Positions 6,236-13,189 of a stretch of DNA of 19,444 nucleotides are shown piece by piece (within the stretch, counting starts at the first letter, position 1; each line of letters begins with the position of its first letter). The translations under genes were made by a program, and so were the position numbers. Below the pieces are notes generated by a model. The model worked only from the letters and a program-made list of their open reading frames with translations. It was not told the DNA's origin and ran no database searches. The stretch is taken from contig JBBWZQ010000248.1 of assembly GCA_039649115.1 (NCBI GenBank), positions 1 to 19,444 of the forward strand, in the 5' to 3' direction. This DNA is from DATEJJ01 sp039649115. GTDB lineage: Bacteria; Actinomycetota; Actinomycetes; Mycobacteriales; Micromonosporaceae.

Positions 6236-8530
6236 ATGGACCCGCTGACGACACCGCTGCTGCTCGGCGTCCGGCACCACGGACCGGGCTCGGCCCGCGC
6301 GGTGCACCGTGCGCTGTCCGCCTACCGGCCACAGGTCGTCCTGATCGAGGGACCGCCGGAGGCCGATCCGCTGGTCCCGCTGGTGGGCGACGCCGGGATG
6401 CGGCCACCGGTCGCCCTGCTGGCCTACCCGGCGAGCGGCAACGGCCGAGGCAACGGCGACGGATCGGGCGACGACGCCGATCGCGGGCGCCACGCGGTGT
6501 TCTGGCCGTTCGGGGAGTTCTCCCCGGAGTGGCGGGCGCTGCGCTGGGCGGTGGCCAACGGCGTGCCGGTGCACTTCGTCGACCTGCCGGCCACCGTGCG
6601 GCTGGCGGTGGGCGAGCCGCCCGAGGACGCGGGCCGGGGCATCCGTACCGACCCCATCGGCGCGCTCGCCGCGGCGGCCGGCTACGACGATCCCGAGCGG
6701 TGGTGGGAGGACGTCGTCGAGCACCGGTACGAGCACCCGGCGGGGGACGGCGAGGTGTCCGCCGCCGCCGGTCCGTTCGCGGCGATCGGTGACGCGATGG
6801 CGGAGGTGCGCGCGCAGGCACCGGCGCCACCGCAGGCGCAGCGGGTCGACGAGGAGCGCCGCGAGGCGGCCATGCGTACGGGCCTGCGGGCGGCGCAGCG
6901 CGAGTACGGGCGCGTCGCGGTGGTGTGCGGCGCCTGGCACGTACCGGCGCTGCGCCCGCCCCTGCCGACCGCCACCGCCGACGCCCGGATCCTGCGCGCG
7001 CTGCCCAAGGTGAAGGTCGCGATGACGTGGGTGCCGTGGACCCACGCGAGGCTGGCGTCCGGCCAGGGTTACGGCGCCGGGGTGCGCTCACCCGGCTGGT
7101 ACCACCATCTGTTCGTCACTCCCCCGGCGGAGGCCGTGACGCGGTGGCTGGTCCGGGCGGCGGGGGTGCTGCGCCGCGACGACCTGCCGGTCTCCAGCGC
7201 GCACGTCATCGAGGCGACCCGGCTGGCCGATGCCCTGGCCACCATGCGCGGCCGGCCGGTGCCGGGCCTGACCGAGGTCACCGACGCGGCGCTGGCGGTG
7301 CTGTGCGAGGGCGACGTGCTGCGGCTGGAGCTGATCCAGCGGCGGCTGGTGGTCGGCGAGCGGCTGGGCAGCGTGCCCCACGGCACGCCGGGCGTGCCGA
7401 TCGCGCGCGACGTGGCCGCCTCGCAGCGCCGGCTGCGCCTGCCACCCGAGCCGCTGCCCCGCGAGGTCGACCTCGACCTGCGCCGCGAGATCGACCTGGA
7501 ACGCAGCCGGCTGCTGCACCGGCTCGGGCTGCTCGGCGTGGACTGGGGTGTGGCGCTGGCCCGGCGCAGCGGGCGCGGCACGTTCTGGGAGTCGTGGCGG
7601 CTGGCCTGGCAGCCGGAGTTCGCGGTCGATCTGGTCGAGGCCAGCGCCTACGGGACGACCGTGCGCGACGCCGCGAGTGCCCGGGTCGCCGAGCAGGCGA
7701 CCGGCGCGGCGTCCCTGGCCGACCTCACGTCGCTGCTGGAGCGCTGCCTGCTCGCCGAGCTGCCCGACGGGCTGCCGGCGGTGCTGCGGACGCTCGACGA
7801 CCGGGTGGCCCGCGACCACGACGTCGCGCACCTCATGGACGCCCTGCCCGCACTGGCCCGATCACTGCGCTACGGCGACGTGCGACGCACCGACCTGCCC
7901 GCGTTGCAGCACGTCATGGACGGGTTGGTGACCCGCATCTGCGTGGGCCTGCCGGCCGCCGTCGCCGGTCTGGACGACGCCGCCGCGGCCGGCATGCGGG
8001 ACCGGATCGACGCGGTGCACGCCGCCGTCGCGCTGCTCGACCAGCAGGAGCAGACGGCCCGCTGGTACGGCGTGCTCGTCACACTGTCCACAAGGGACGA
8101 TGTGCACGGGCTGCTGTCCGGCCGGCTGAACCGGCTGCTGGTCGATGCCGGGCTGCTCGACGTGGACGAGGCCGGCCGGCGCATGGCCCTCGTCCTCACC
8201 GTCGGCGTACCGGTCGCCCGCGCCGCCGCCTGGGTCGAGGGCTTCCTCGCCGGCGACGGTCTGCTGCTGGTGCACGACGAGCGGCTGCTCCAACTGGTCG
8301 ACGCCTGGCTCACGAGCATCCCGTCCGAGGCCTTCACCGAGGTGCTGCCGCTGCTGCGCCGCACCTTCAGCGAGTACCCGGCACCGCAGCGCCGCCAGAT
8401 CGGCGAGCGCGCGGTGCGGCTCGGCACCGGCGACGCCCGCCGGGAGACGGCCGGAAGCGACGTCGACGACGAACGGAGCGATCTGGTCATGCCCACCGTC
8501 GCCGCCCTGCTCGGCTGGGGCCGGCAGTGA
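6236..8530 (+). CDS. DUF5682 family protein (YehM-like), TraB/ChaN-like N-terminal motifs
   Basis: 764 residues, uncharacterised family. The N-terminal 240 residues carry spaced motifs: GVRHHGPGS (11-19), VVLIEGPPE (34-42), PVHFVDLP (111-118), a charged helix RVDEERREAAMR (203-214) and VVCGAWHVPAL (229-239). This order (N-terminal G-x-x-H, Glu after a strand, Arg/Glu helix, C-terminal G-x-x-H) resembles the TraB/PrgY-ChaN-EreA fold, whose His and Glu residues form a metal or active site; that is inference. Residues about 67-84 are a Gly/Asp/Asn-rich linker. The remainder is helical with no recognised domain. The ATG at 6236 follows the MoxR stop after 6 nt without a clear Shine-Dalgarno, so reinitiation after MoxR is likely. 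The stop overlaps the VWA start by 4 bp. Confidence 0.88.
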   Translation: MDPLTTPLLLGVRHHGPGSARAVHRALSAYRPQVVLIEGPPEADPLVPLVGDAGMRPPVALLAYPASGNGRGNGDGSGDDADRGRHAVFWPFGEFSPEWRALRWAVANGVPVHFVDLPATVRLAVGEPPEDAGRGIRTDPIGALAAAAGYDDPERWWEDVVEHRYEHPAGDGEVSAAAGPFAAIGDAMAEVRAQAPAPPQAQRVDEERREAAMRTGLRAAQREYGRVAVVCGAWHVPALRPPLPTATADARILRALPKVKVAMTWVPWTHARLASGQGYGAGVRSPGWYHHLFVTPPAEAVTRWLVRAAGVLRRDDLPVSSAHVIEATRLADALATMRGRPVPGLTEVTDAALAVLCEGDVLRLELIQRRLVVGERLGSVPHGTPGVPIARDVAASQRRLRLPPEPLPREVDLDLRREIDLERSRLLHRLGLLGVDWGVALARRSGRGTFWESWRLAWQPEFAVDLVEASAYGTTVRDAASARVAEQATGAASLADLTSLLERCLLAELPDGLPAVLRTLDDRVARDHDVAHLMDALPALARSLRYGDVRRTDLPALQHVMDGLVTRICVGLPAAVAGLDDAAAAGMRDRIDAVHAAVALLDQQEQTARWYGVLVTLSTRDDVHGLLSGRLNRLLVDAGLLDVDEAGRRMALVLTVGVPVARAAAWVEGFLAGDGLLLVHDERLLQLVDAWLTSIPSEAFTEVLPLLRRTFSEYPAPQRRQIGERAVRLGTGDARRETAGSDVDDERSDLVMPTVAALLGWGRQ

Positions 8531-9696
8531 ACGGGCCCGAGGAGCGGGCGCGGCGGTGGCGGCTGGCGCTCGGCGGGGCGCCGGACGGCGAAGGCACCGG
8601 GCACCAGTTGGGCGGCGGCGACGCGGCGGTCGACGCCGCGCTGGCCGCGCTGTACGACTCCGATCGGTCCGCCGGTGGCGACGAGCGGCCCGGGCGGGGC
8701 GGCGGCCTCAACGCGTCCGCGCCGCGGGTGGCCCGCTGGCTGGGCGACATCCGCCGGTATTTCCCGTCGACCGTCGTGCAGGTGATGCAGGCGGACGCGA
8801 TCGAGCGGCTCAACCTGGCGCGGCTGCTGCTCGAACCGGAGATGCTCGGCGCCGTCGAGCCGGACATCCACCTGGTCGGCACGCTGTTGAGCCTCAATCG
8901 CGTGATGCCCGAGCGCAGCAAGCGGGCGGCCCGCGCGGTGGTGGCGAAGGTGGTGGCCGACCTGCAGCGGCGGATCGCGCAGCGGACCCGCTCGGCGCTG
9001 ACCGGTGCCATCAACCGGGCCGCGCGGACCAACCGGCCGCGCGCGGGCGACATCGACTGGGGCCGGACCATCCGGGCCAACCTGCGCCACTACCGTCCGG
9101 AGCTGCGCACCGTGGTGCTGGAGCGGCTGATCGGGTACGGCCGCCGGACCACCGCCGTGCAGCGGGACGTCGTGCTGCTGGTCGACCAGTCCGGCTCGAT
9201 GGCGGCGTCGGTGGTGTACGCGAGCGTCTTCGCCGCCGTCCTCGCCTCGCTGCGCGCCCTGCGCACGTCCCTGGTGGTCTTCGACACCGCGGTCGCCGAC
9301 CTGACCGACAAGCTGGCCGATCCCGTCGACGTCCTGTTCGGCACGCAGCTGGGTGGCGGCACCGACATCAACCGGGCCCTCGCCTACGCGCAGGGCCTCA
9401 TCACCCGGCCCCGCGAGACGATCCTGGTGCTGATCAGCGACCTGTACGAGGGCGCCGTCCGCGAGGAGATGCTGGGCCGGGTCTCGGCGCTGACGGCGTC
9501 CGGGGTCCAGGTCATCGTGCTGCTGGCGCTGTCCGACGAGGGCGCGCCCGACTACGACCGGGACAACGCGGCGGCGCTCGCGGCACTCGGTGTGCCGGCC
9601 TTCGCGTGCACGCCGGACGTGTTCGCGCAACTGATGGCGGCGGCGATCGAACGCCGCGACCTGCGCCAGGTGATCGAGGGGGTCACCCCGGGCTGA
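8527..9696 (+). CDS. VWA (von Willebrand A) domain protein (YehP-like)
   Basis: 389 residues, close to E. coli YehP. The VWA domain occupies about residues 212-385. The metal-ion-dependent adhesion site is complete: DQSGSM (220-225; D220, S222, S224), T279 in GGGTDI, and D305 in VLISDLYEG. The N-terminal half (about 65-200) is helical and basic, with no other domain seen. No signal peptide or membrane span is present, so it is cytoplasmic. MIDAS-containing VWA proteins commonly act as substrate-binding partners of MoxR ATPases, and the MoxR gene lies two genes upstream. The GTG start overlaps the DUF5682 stop (GTGA, 4 bp); the frame is open far upstream, but that is a shadow of DUF5682. The 3' end overlaps the convergent citrate-synthase-like gene by 14 bp. 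Confidence 0.93.
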   Translation: MNGPEERARRWRLALGGAPDGEGTGHQLGGGDAAVDAALAALYDSDRSAGGDERPGRGGGLNASAPRVARWLGDIRRYFPSTVVQVMQADAIERLNLARLLLEPEMLGAVEPDIHLVGTLLSLNRVMPERSKRAARAVVAKVVADLQRRIAQRTRSALTGAINRAARTNRPRAGDIDWGRTIRANLRHYRPELRTVVLERLIGYGRRTTAVQRDVVLLVDQSGSMAASVVYASVFAAVLASLRALRTSLVVFDTAVADLTDKLADPVDVLFGTQLGGGTDINRALAYAQGLITRPRETILVLISDLYEGAVREEMLGRVSALTASGVQVIVLLALSDEGAPDYDRDNAAALAALGVPAFACTPDVFAQLMAAAIERRDLRQVIEGVTPG

Positions 9697-10912
9697 GCAG
9701 GCCCGGGTAGAGCAGGGCGAGCTCGCGCGGGTACCGGCCGATCAGGCGCAGCTCGTCGTCGGTCAGCGGCCGCCCGGTCGCCGCGTTGCACAACTGCGCG
9801 ACCTGGAACGCGAGCTCCTCGTCGACCACCTCGACGCCCAGATCGTCCATGACGTGCCGGAAGCCGGCCTTGCCGCCGTACTCGCCGGTCAGCACGATCC
9901 GGCCGCCGCGCGCGTGCCGGTCGGCGGGGAAGGGGCCGAGCAGCTCCTCGTCGTACAGCTCGTAGTTGCGGTGGTCCTTGAGCGCACCGTCGGCGTGGAT
10001 GCCCGACTCGTGCGCGAACGCGTTGACCCCCACCCCGGGCTGGTTGTACGGCAGCGGCTGGCCCAGCGCGTACGCCGCCCAGAGTGCGAAGCGCCGCGCC
10101 CAGGTCAGGTCGAGCGGATCGCCGATGCCGGCGCTGTCCGGTACCCCGAAGCCGTGTCGCAGGGCGAGGATGCACGAGATCAGGTCGGCGTTGCCGGACC
10201 GCTCGCCGACGCCGTTGACGCAGGTGTTGATCCAGGCGTCCTGGCCGGCGTCGAGGTCGCCGAACGCACCCGAGAGCGAATTGGCCACCGCCAGCCCGAG
10301 ATCGTTGTGGCAGTGCGTCTCGACCGGCATGCCGGCGGCGGTGGCCAGCTTGGCGAAGCGTTCCCTGATCCGGCCGGGCGTGTCCCCGCCGATCGTGTCG
10401 CAGTAGCGCAGCCGGTCGGCGCCGGCCTCCCTGGCGGCGAGTGCGAACTCGGTGAGGAACCCGTCGTCGGTACGCGATCCGTCTTCGGCGTTGACGCCCA
10501 CGGTGAGCGCGCCGGCGGCCTTCGCCGCGCGGACGGCCTGCGCGGTCTCCCGGATGATCGCGACGCGGTCCAGCCGGCCGCGGAACTTGCCGCGCAGCAT
10601 CTGGTCGGACGTCGAGATGGAGAGGTTGTAGTGCGCCAGCCCGAGCGGTGCGGCCCGCTCCACGTCGGCGGTGACGGCCCGGCACCAGCCGGACAGCCGC
10701 AGGGCGCCCAGCGCGCCGGCCCCGGCGAGGGCGAGCTGTGCCCGGACGTAGGGCGCCTCGTGGAACAGGAACGGGAAGCCGATCTCCGACTGGGCGACGC
10801 CGAGCCGGCCCAGATAGAAGTTGACCATTGTCTTGCCGAACTTCGACAGCCCGGTCCGGGCGGTCTGCACTCCGTCGCGGTTGGTGACGTCGAGGAAGTG
10901 GATGTGAGGCAT
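9683..10912 (-). CDS. Homocitrate/isopropylmalate synthase family enzyme, Re-citrate synthase-like
   Basis: 409 residues; a DRE-TIM metallolyase that condenses an acyl-CoA (usually acetyl-CoA) with a 2-oxo acid. Seen: LDVTNRDGVQ (7-16; R12, D13, Q16 of the RDGxQ signature), SISTSDQM (98-105), the metal-binding HCHND (200-204), GERSGNADL (236-244) and HESGIHADG (301-309). The DVTNRDGVQ form, in place of the common DTTLRDGEQ, together with NLSISTSDQM and TVGVNAEDGSRTD, is what I recall from Re-citrate synthases of clostridia and related proteins, so oxaloacetate is a possible acceptor. Homocitrate synthase (2-oxoglutarate) is the main alternative. No LeuA regulatory domain is present. The ATG at 10912 has AAGG 1-4 nt upstream and a better GGAGGA 16 nt upstream. 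The frame is open upstream, but no better start lies within the 40-bp gap to the divergent citrate synthase. Confidence 0.85.
   Translation of the reverse strand: MPHIHFLDVTNRDGVQTARTGLSKFGKTMVNFYLGRLGVAQSEIGFPFLFHEAPYVRAQLALAGAGALGALRLSGWCRAVTADVERAAPLGLAHYNLSISTSDQMLRGKFRGRLDRVAIIRETAQAVRAAKAAGALTVGVNAEDGSRTDDGFLTEFALAAREAGADRLRYCDTIGGDTPGRIRERFAKLATAAGMPVETHCHNDLGLAVANSLSGAFGDLDAGQDAWINTCVNGVGERSGNADLISCILALRHGFGVPDSAGIGDPLDLTWARRFALWAAYALGQPLPYNQPGVGVNAFAHESGIHADGALKDHRNYELYDEELLGPFPADRHARGGRIVLTGEYGGKAGFRHVMDDLGVEVVDEELAFQVAQLCNAATGRPLTDDELRLIGRYPRELALLYPGLLSPG
9687..9707. terminator. Bidirectional hairpin at convergent gene ends
   Basis: CCCGGGC-TGAGCAG-GCCCGGG is a perfect 7-bp GC stem with a 7-nt loop. 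It starts within the 14-bp overlap of the VWA and Re-citrate-synthase-like genes, and the VWA stop codon lies in the loop. No T-tract follows on either strand. It is plausible as a U-tract-less terminator or mRNA 3'-end stabiliser for both transcripts. Confidence 0.45.
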
Positions 10913-10920
10913 GCCTTGAG

Positions 10921-10964
10921 GTTGACAGTCCTCCGGAATATCGTCAACGTTGATGAAAATCAAC
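10921..10964. promoter_or_regulatory. Array of four GTTGAY half-sites (candidate operator)
   Basis: Half-sites are GTTGAC (10921-10926, +), GTCAAC (10943-10948, -), GTTGAT (10949-10954, +) and ATCAAC (10959-10964, -). The middle two abut to make the palindrome TCAACGTTGA (10944-10953); the last two are an inverted repeat with a GAAA spacer. The array fills most of the gap between two divergent genes and covers the start of the HTH-citrate synthase. A perfect -35 hexamer TTGACA at 10922-10927 lies within the first site, but no good -10 stands 16-18 bp from it. The HTH-citrate synthase is the obvious candidate binder (inference). Confidence 0.55.
10939..10944 (+). promoter_or_regulatory. -10 box (TATCGT) for HTH-citrate synthase
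   Basis: TATCGT fits TANNNT and ends 8 nt before the ATG at 10953, so transcription would start about at the start codon. It overlaps the GTTGAY array, so binding there would block RNA polymerase. Confidence 0.4.
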
Positions 10965-12143
10965 AACAGCTGGCTGAGCGTGGACGAGGCGGCCCGGCGC
11001 CTCGGTGTGAAGCCCGCCACGTTGTACGCGTACGTCAGCCGGGGCGTGCTGACCCGGCGGCGATCCGCCGACGGGCGCAGCCTGTTCGACCCCGCGGAGG
11101 TCGAGCGGGTGGCCCGGCGCGGCCGGCCCCGCCGCACGGCCGGCGGGGCGGAGGTCGTCATCGAGTCCGGCATCACCACGCTGGGCGCGGACCGGCCGTT
11201 CTACCGCGGCCGGGACGCTCTGGACCTGGCCGTGCGGTACGAACTGGAGGACGTCGCCGGCCTGCTCTGGACCGGGGAGCTCGGGTCGCCGGGACCGTGG
11301 CGCGAGGTACCGCGCGCGGTGGCCGCCGGCCGGGCGGCGCAATCCGGGCTGCCGCCCGACGTGCTCCCGCTGGAGCGCCTCCAGGTCATCACGCCGGCCC
11401 TCGCGGCGTCCGATCCACTGCGGCTCACCCTCGACCCGTCCGCGGTCATCGACATCGGCCAGAGCCTGATCGCCGGCATGGTCGAGTGCCTGCCCGGCCG
11501 GTCGGCACCGGGGCCGATCTCGGCGCGGCTGTGGGCGAAGCTCGCCCCACGGCGGGCACACCCGCAGCTGGTCGACGCGTTGCGGGCGGCGCTCGTCCTG
11601 GTGGCAGACCACGAGCTGGCCGCCTCCACACTGGCCGCCCGGGTCGCGGCGTCGGTGCGCGCCGACCCGTACGCGGTCGTCTCCGCCGCGCTCGGGGTGA
11701 CCGGCGGCGCGCTGCACGGCGGCGCGTCGCTCAACGCCGAGACCATGCTCGCCGAGGCGGACGAGCCGGGCCAGGCGGCACATGTCATGGGGCAGCGCCT
11801 GCGTCGCGGCGAGCGGATCCCGGGGTTCGGACACCGGATCTACCGGTCGGCCGACGGGCGGGCCTCGGCGCTGCTCGACCGGATCCGCGCGGTGGCACCG
11901 GGCCATCCCCGGCTCGCGGTCGCCGACGCGATGCTCGACGAGGCCCGGCGGCGGCACCTGCCGGAGGTCAACGTGGACTTCGCGCTCGCCGTACTCGCCA
12001 ACGTGGCGGGCCTCGCCACCGGTACCGGCGAGGCGGTGTTCGCGGTGGCGCGCACCGTCGGTTGGCTGGCGCACGCGATGGAGGAGTACGTGCGGCCGAC
12101 GCCGCTGCGGCTGCGCGCCGCGTACACCGGCCCGCTGCCGTAG
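10953..12143 (+). CDS. Citrate synthase with N-terminal helix-turn-helix domain
   Basis: 396 residues. Residues 7-35 (WLSVDEAARRLGVKPATLYAY) form a MerR/excisionase-type helix-turn-helix, followed by a basic hinge (RRGRPRRTAGG, 55-65). From about 68 on it is a citrate synthase (Si-type fold) that would condense acetyl-CoA or propionyl-CoA with oxaloacetate. The catalytic residues are kept: H255 in GGALHGGAS, H294 in GFGHRIYRSADGRA, and D342 in EVNVDFAL. YRGRDALDLA (84-93), DHELAAST (219-226) and the C-terminal GWLAHAMEEYVRP also match the family. It is therefore probably both an enzyme and a DNA-binding protein. ATG 10953 is chosen; TTG 10950 in frame is possible. There is no Shine-Dalgarno, so it is likely leaderless. 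It is divergent from the Re-citrate-synthase-like gene. Methylcitrate synthase activity is an alternative. Confidence 0.92.
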   Translation: MKINNSWLSVDEAARRLGVKPATLYAYVSRGVLTRRRSADGRSLFDPAEVERVARRGRPRRTAGGAEVVIESGITTLGADRPFYRGRDALDLAVRYELEDVAGLLWTGELGSPGPWREVPRAVAAGRAAQSGLPPDVLPLERLQVITPALAASDPLRLTLDPSAVIDIGQSLIAGMVECLPGRSAPGPISARLWAKLAPRRAHPQLVDALRAALVLVADHELAASTLAARVAASVRADPYAVVSAALGVTGGALHGGASLNAETMLAEADEPGQAAHVMGQRLRRGERIPGFGHRIYRSADGRASALLDRIRAVAPGHPRLAVADAMLDEARRRHLPEVNVDFALAVLANVAGLATGTGEAVFAVARTVGWLAHAMEEYVRPTPLRLRAAYTGPLP

Positions 12144-12170
12144 ATGTGTCGCGTTGTTAACCGGTAGCTC

Positions 12171-12184
12171 ACCCAATCGTGGGT
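12171..12184. other. Small inverted repeat before GT2 gene
   Basis: ACCCA-ATCG-TGGGT is a perfect 5-bp stem with a 4-nt loop in the 74-bp gap after the citrate synthase. No T-tract follows. It could be a weak terminator of that gene or an operator of the glycan block. Confidence 0.25.
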
Positions 12185-12217
12185 CGTCCGTCGGCTGCCG
12201 GCCCGAAGGTGTGTCGG

Positions 12218-13189
12218 GTGCCCGAGGTCAGCGTCGTCATACCGACCCGCGCGCGTCCCGAGCTGGTGACGCGCGCTGTGAGCAGCGCGCTCGGCCAGAC
12301 CGTGCGCGAGATCGAAGTGATCGTGGTCGTCGACGGTCCCGATCCCGCCACCAGCGAGGTGCTGGCCGGAATCGGTGACGAGCGGCTGCGTGTGGTCGAG
12401 CTCGACGCCTCGGGCGGCGCCCCGGCAGCCCGCAACGTCGGGGTACGGCACGCCGCGGCCGCGTGGGTGGCGCTGCTCGACGATGACGACGAGTGGCGGC
12501 CCGACAAGCTCGCCCGGCAACTGGCGCTGGCCAGAGCCTGCGACCTGCCGCTGCCGATCGTCGCGAGCCGGCTGCTGGTACGCACCCCGCGCGCGGAGTT
12601 CGTGCTGCCCCGCCGGCTGCCGCAGCCCGGCGAGCCGGTGAGCGAGTACCTCGCGGTGCGGCACGGGCTGTTCCACGGCGACGGGTTCATCCAGACGTCC
12701 ACGATCATGGCGCCGACCGAGCTGCTGCGCCGCGTGCCGTTCACCGCGGGGCTGCGCCGGCTGCAGGAGCTCGACTGGAGCCTGCGCTGCCTCCAGCTCG
12801 ACGGCGTCGGCCTGCGCTACGCGCCCGAACCGCTCGTCGTCTGGCACGCCGACGAGAACCGGTCGCGGGTGAGCTTCGACGCGCCGTGGCGGCAGTCGCT
12901 GGAGTGGCTGGAGGAGACCCGACCGCGGGTGACTCCCCGCGCGTACGCCGCACTGGCCATGAGCGTGGTCAGCTCGATGGCGGCCACCAGCAACGACCCG
13001 CGCGTGTTCGTCCACCTGCTCCTGCAGGTCCGGCGGCACGGCCGCCCCGGGCCGCTGGACTACCTCACCTTCCTGCAGGTCTGGCTGGTCCCGCCCGGCC
13101 TGCGGCGCAGCGTCCGCGATTTCGCGCTGGCCCGGCGCCGCCGCGACAGGGAAGGGACCCCGGCCGACGCCACCACGGTGGCTCCGTGA
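12218..13189 (+). CDS. Family 2 glycosyltransferase
   Basis: 323 residues; a GT-A fold enzyme that transfers a sugar from a nucleotide donor to a growing glycan at the inner face of the membrane. It begins PEVSVVIPTRARPELVTRAV, the classic GT2 N-terminus. The first nucleotide-binding Asp is D39 (VVVDG), the DXD region is LLDDDDEW (87-93), and LQELDWSLR (182-190) supplies the acidic catalytic motif. No membrane span is apparent. The start is set at GTG 12218, with AAGGTG at 12206-12211, 6 nt upstream. GTG 12179 is also in frame, but the extra 13 codons include GGT, CGT, GCT and TGT, unusual here. The stop overlaps the next gene by 4 bp (GTGA). The acceptor and sugar cannot be told from sequence. 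Confidence 0.92.
   Translation: MPEVSVVIPTRARPELVTRAVSSALGQTVREIEVIVVVDGPDPATSEVLAGIGDERLRVVELDASGGAPAARNVGVRHAAAAWVALLDDDDEWRPDKLARQLALARACDLPLPIVASRLLVRTPRAEFVLPRRLPQPGEPVSEYLAVRHGLFHGDGFIQTSTIMAPTELLRRVPFTAGLRRLQELDWSLRCLQLDGVGLRYAPEPLVVWHADENRSRVSFDAPWRQSLEWLEETRPRVTPRAYAALAMSVVSSMAATSNDPRVFVHLLLQVRRHGRPGPLDYLTFLQVWLVPPGLRRSVRDFALARRRRDREGTPADATTVAP

Noticed and set aside
8083..8096. Replication origin suggested by DnaA-box-like sequence
   Set aside because: Single scattered boxes inside coding genes, no AT-rich unwinding region, and no dnaA/dnaN nearby.
10922..10927. Perfect TTGACA as -35 of the HTH-citrate synthase promoter
   Set aside because: At 17 bp downstream the hexamer is CAACGT, a poor -10, and the better TATCGT box is only 11 bp away. 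It is more likely one of the GTTGAY operator half-sites.
12179..12217. Longer GT2 N-terminus from GTG 12179
   Set aside because: No ribosome-binding site, the start falls in a small inverted repeat, and the added codons are atypical. GTG 12218 with AAGGTG upstream gives the usual GT2 beginning.
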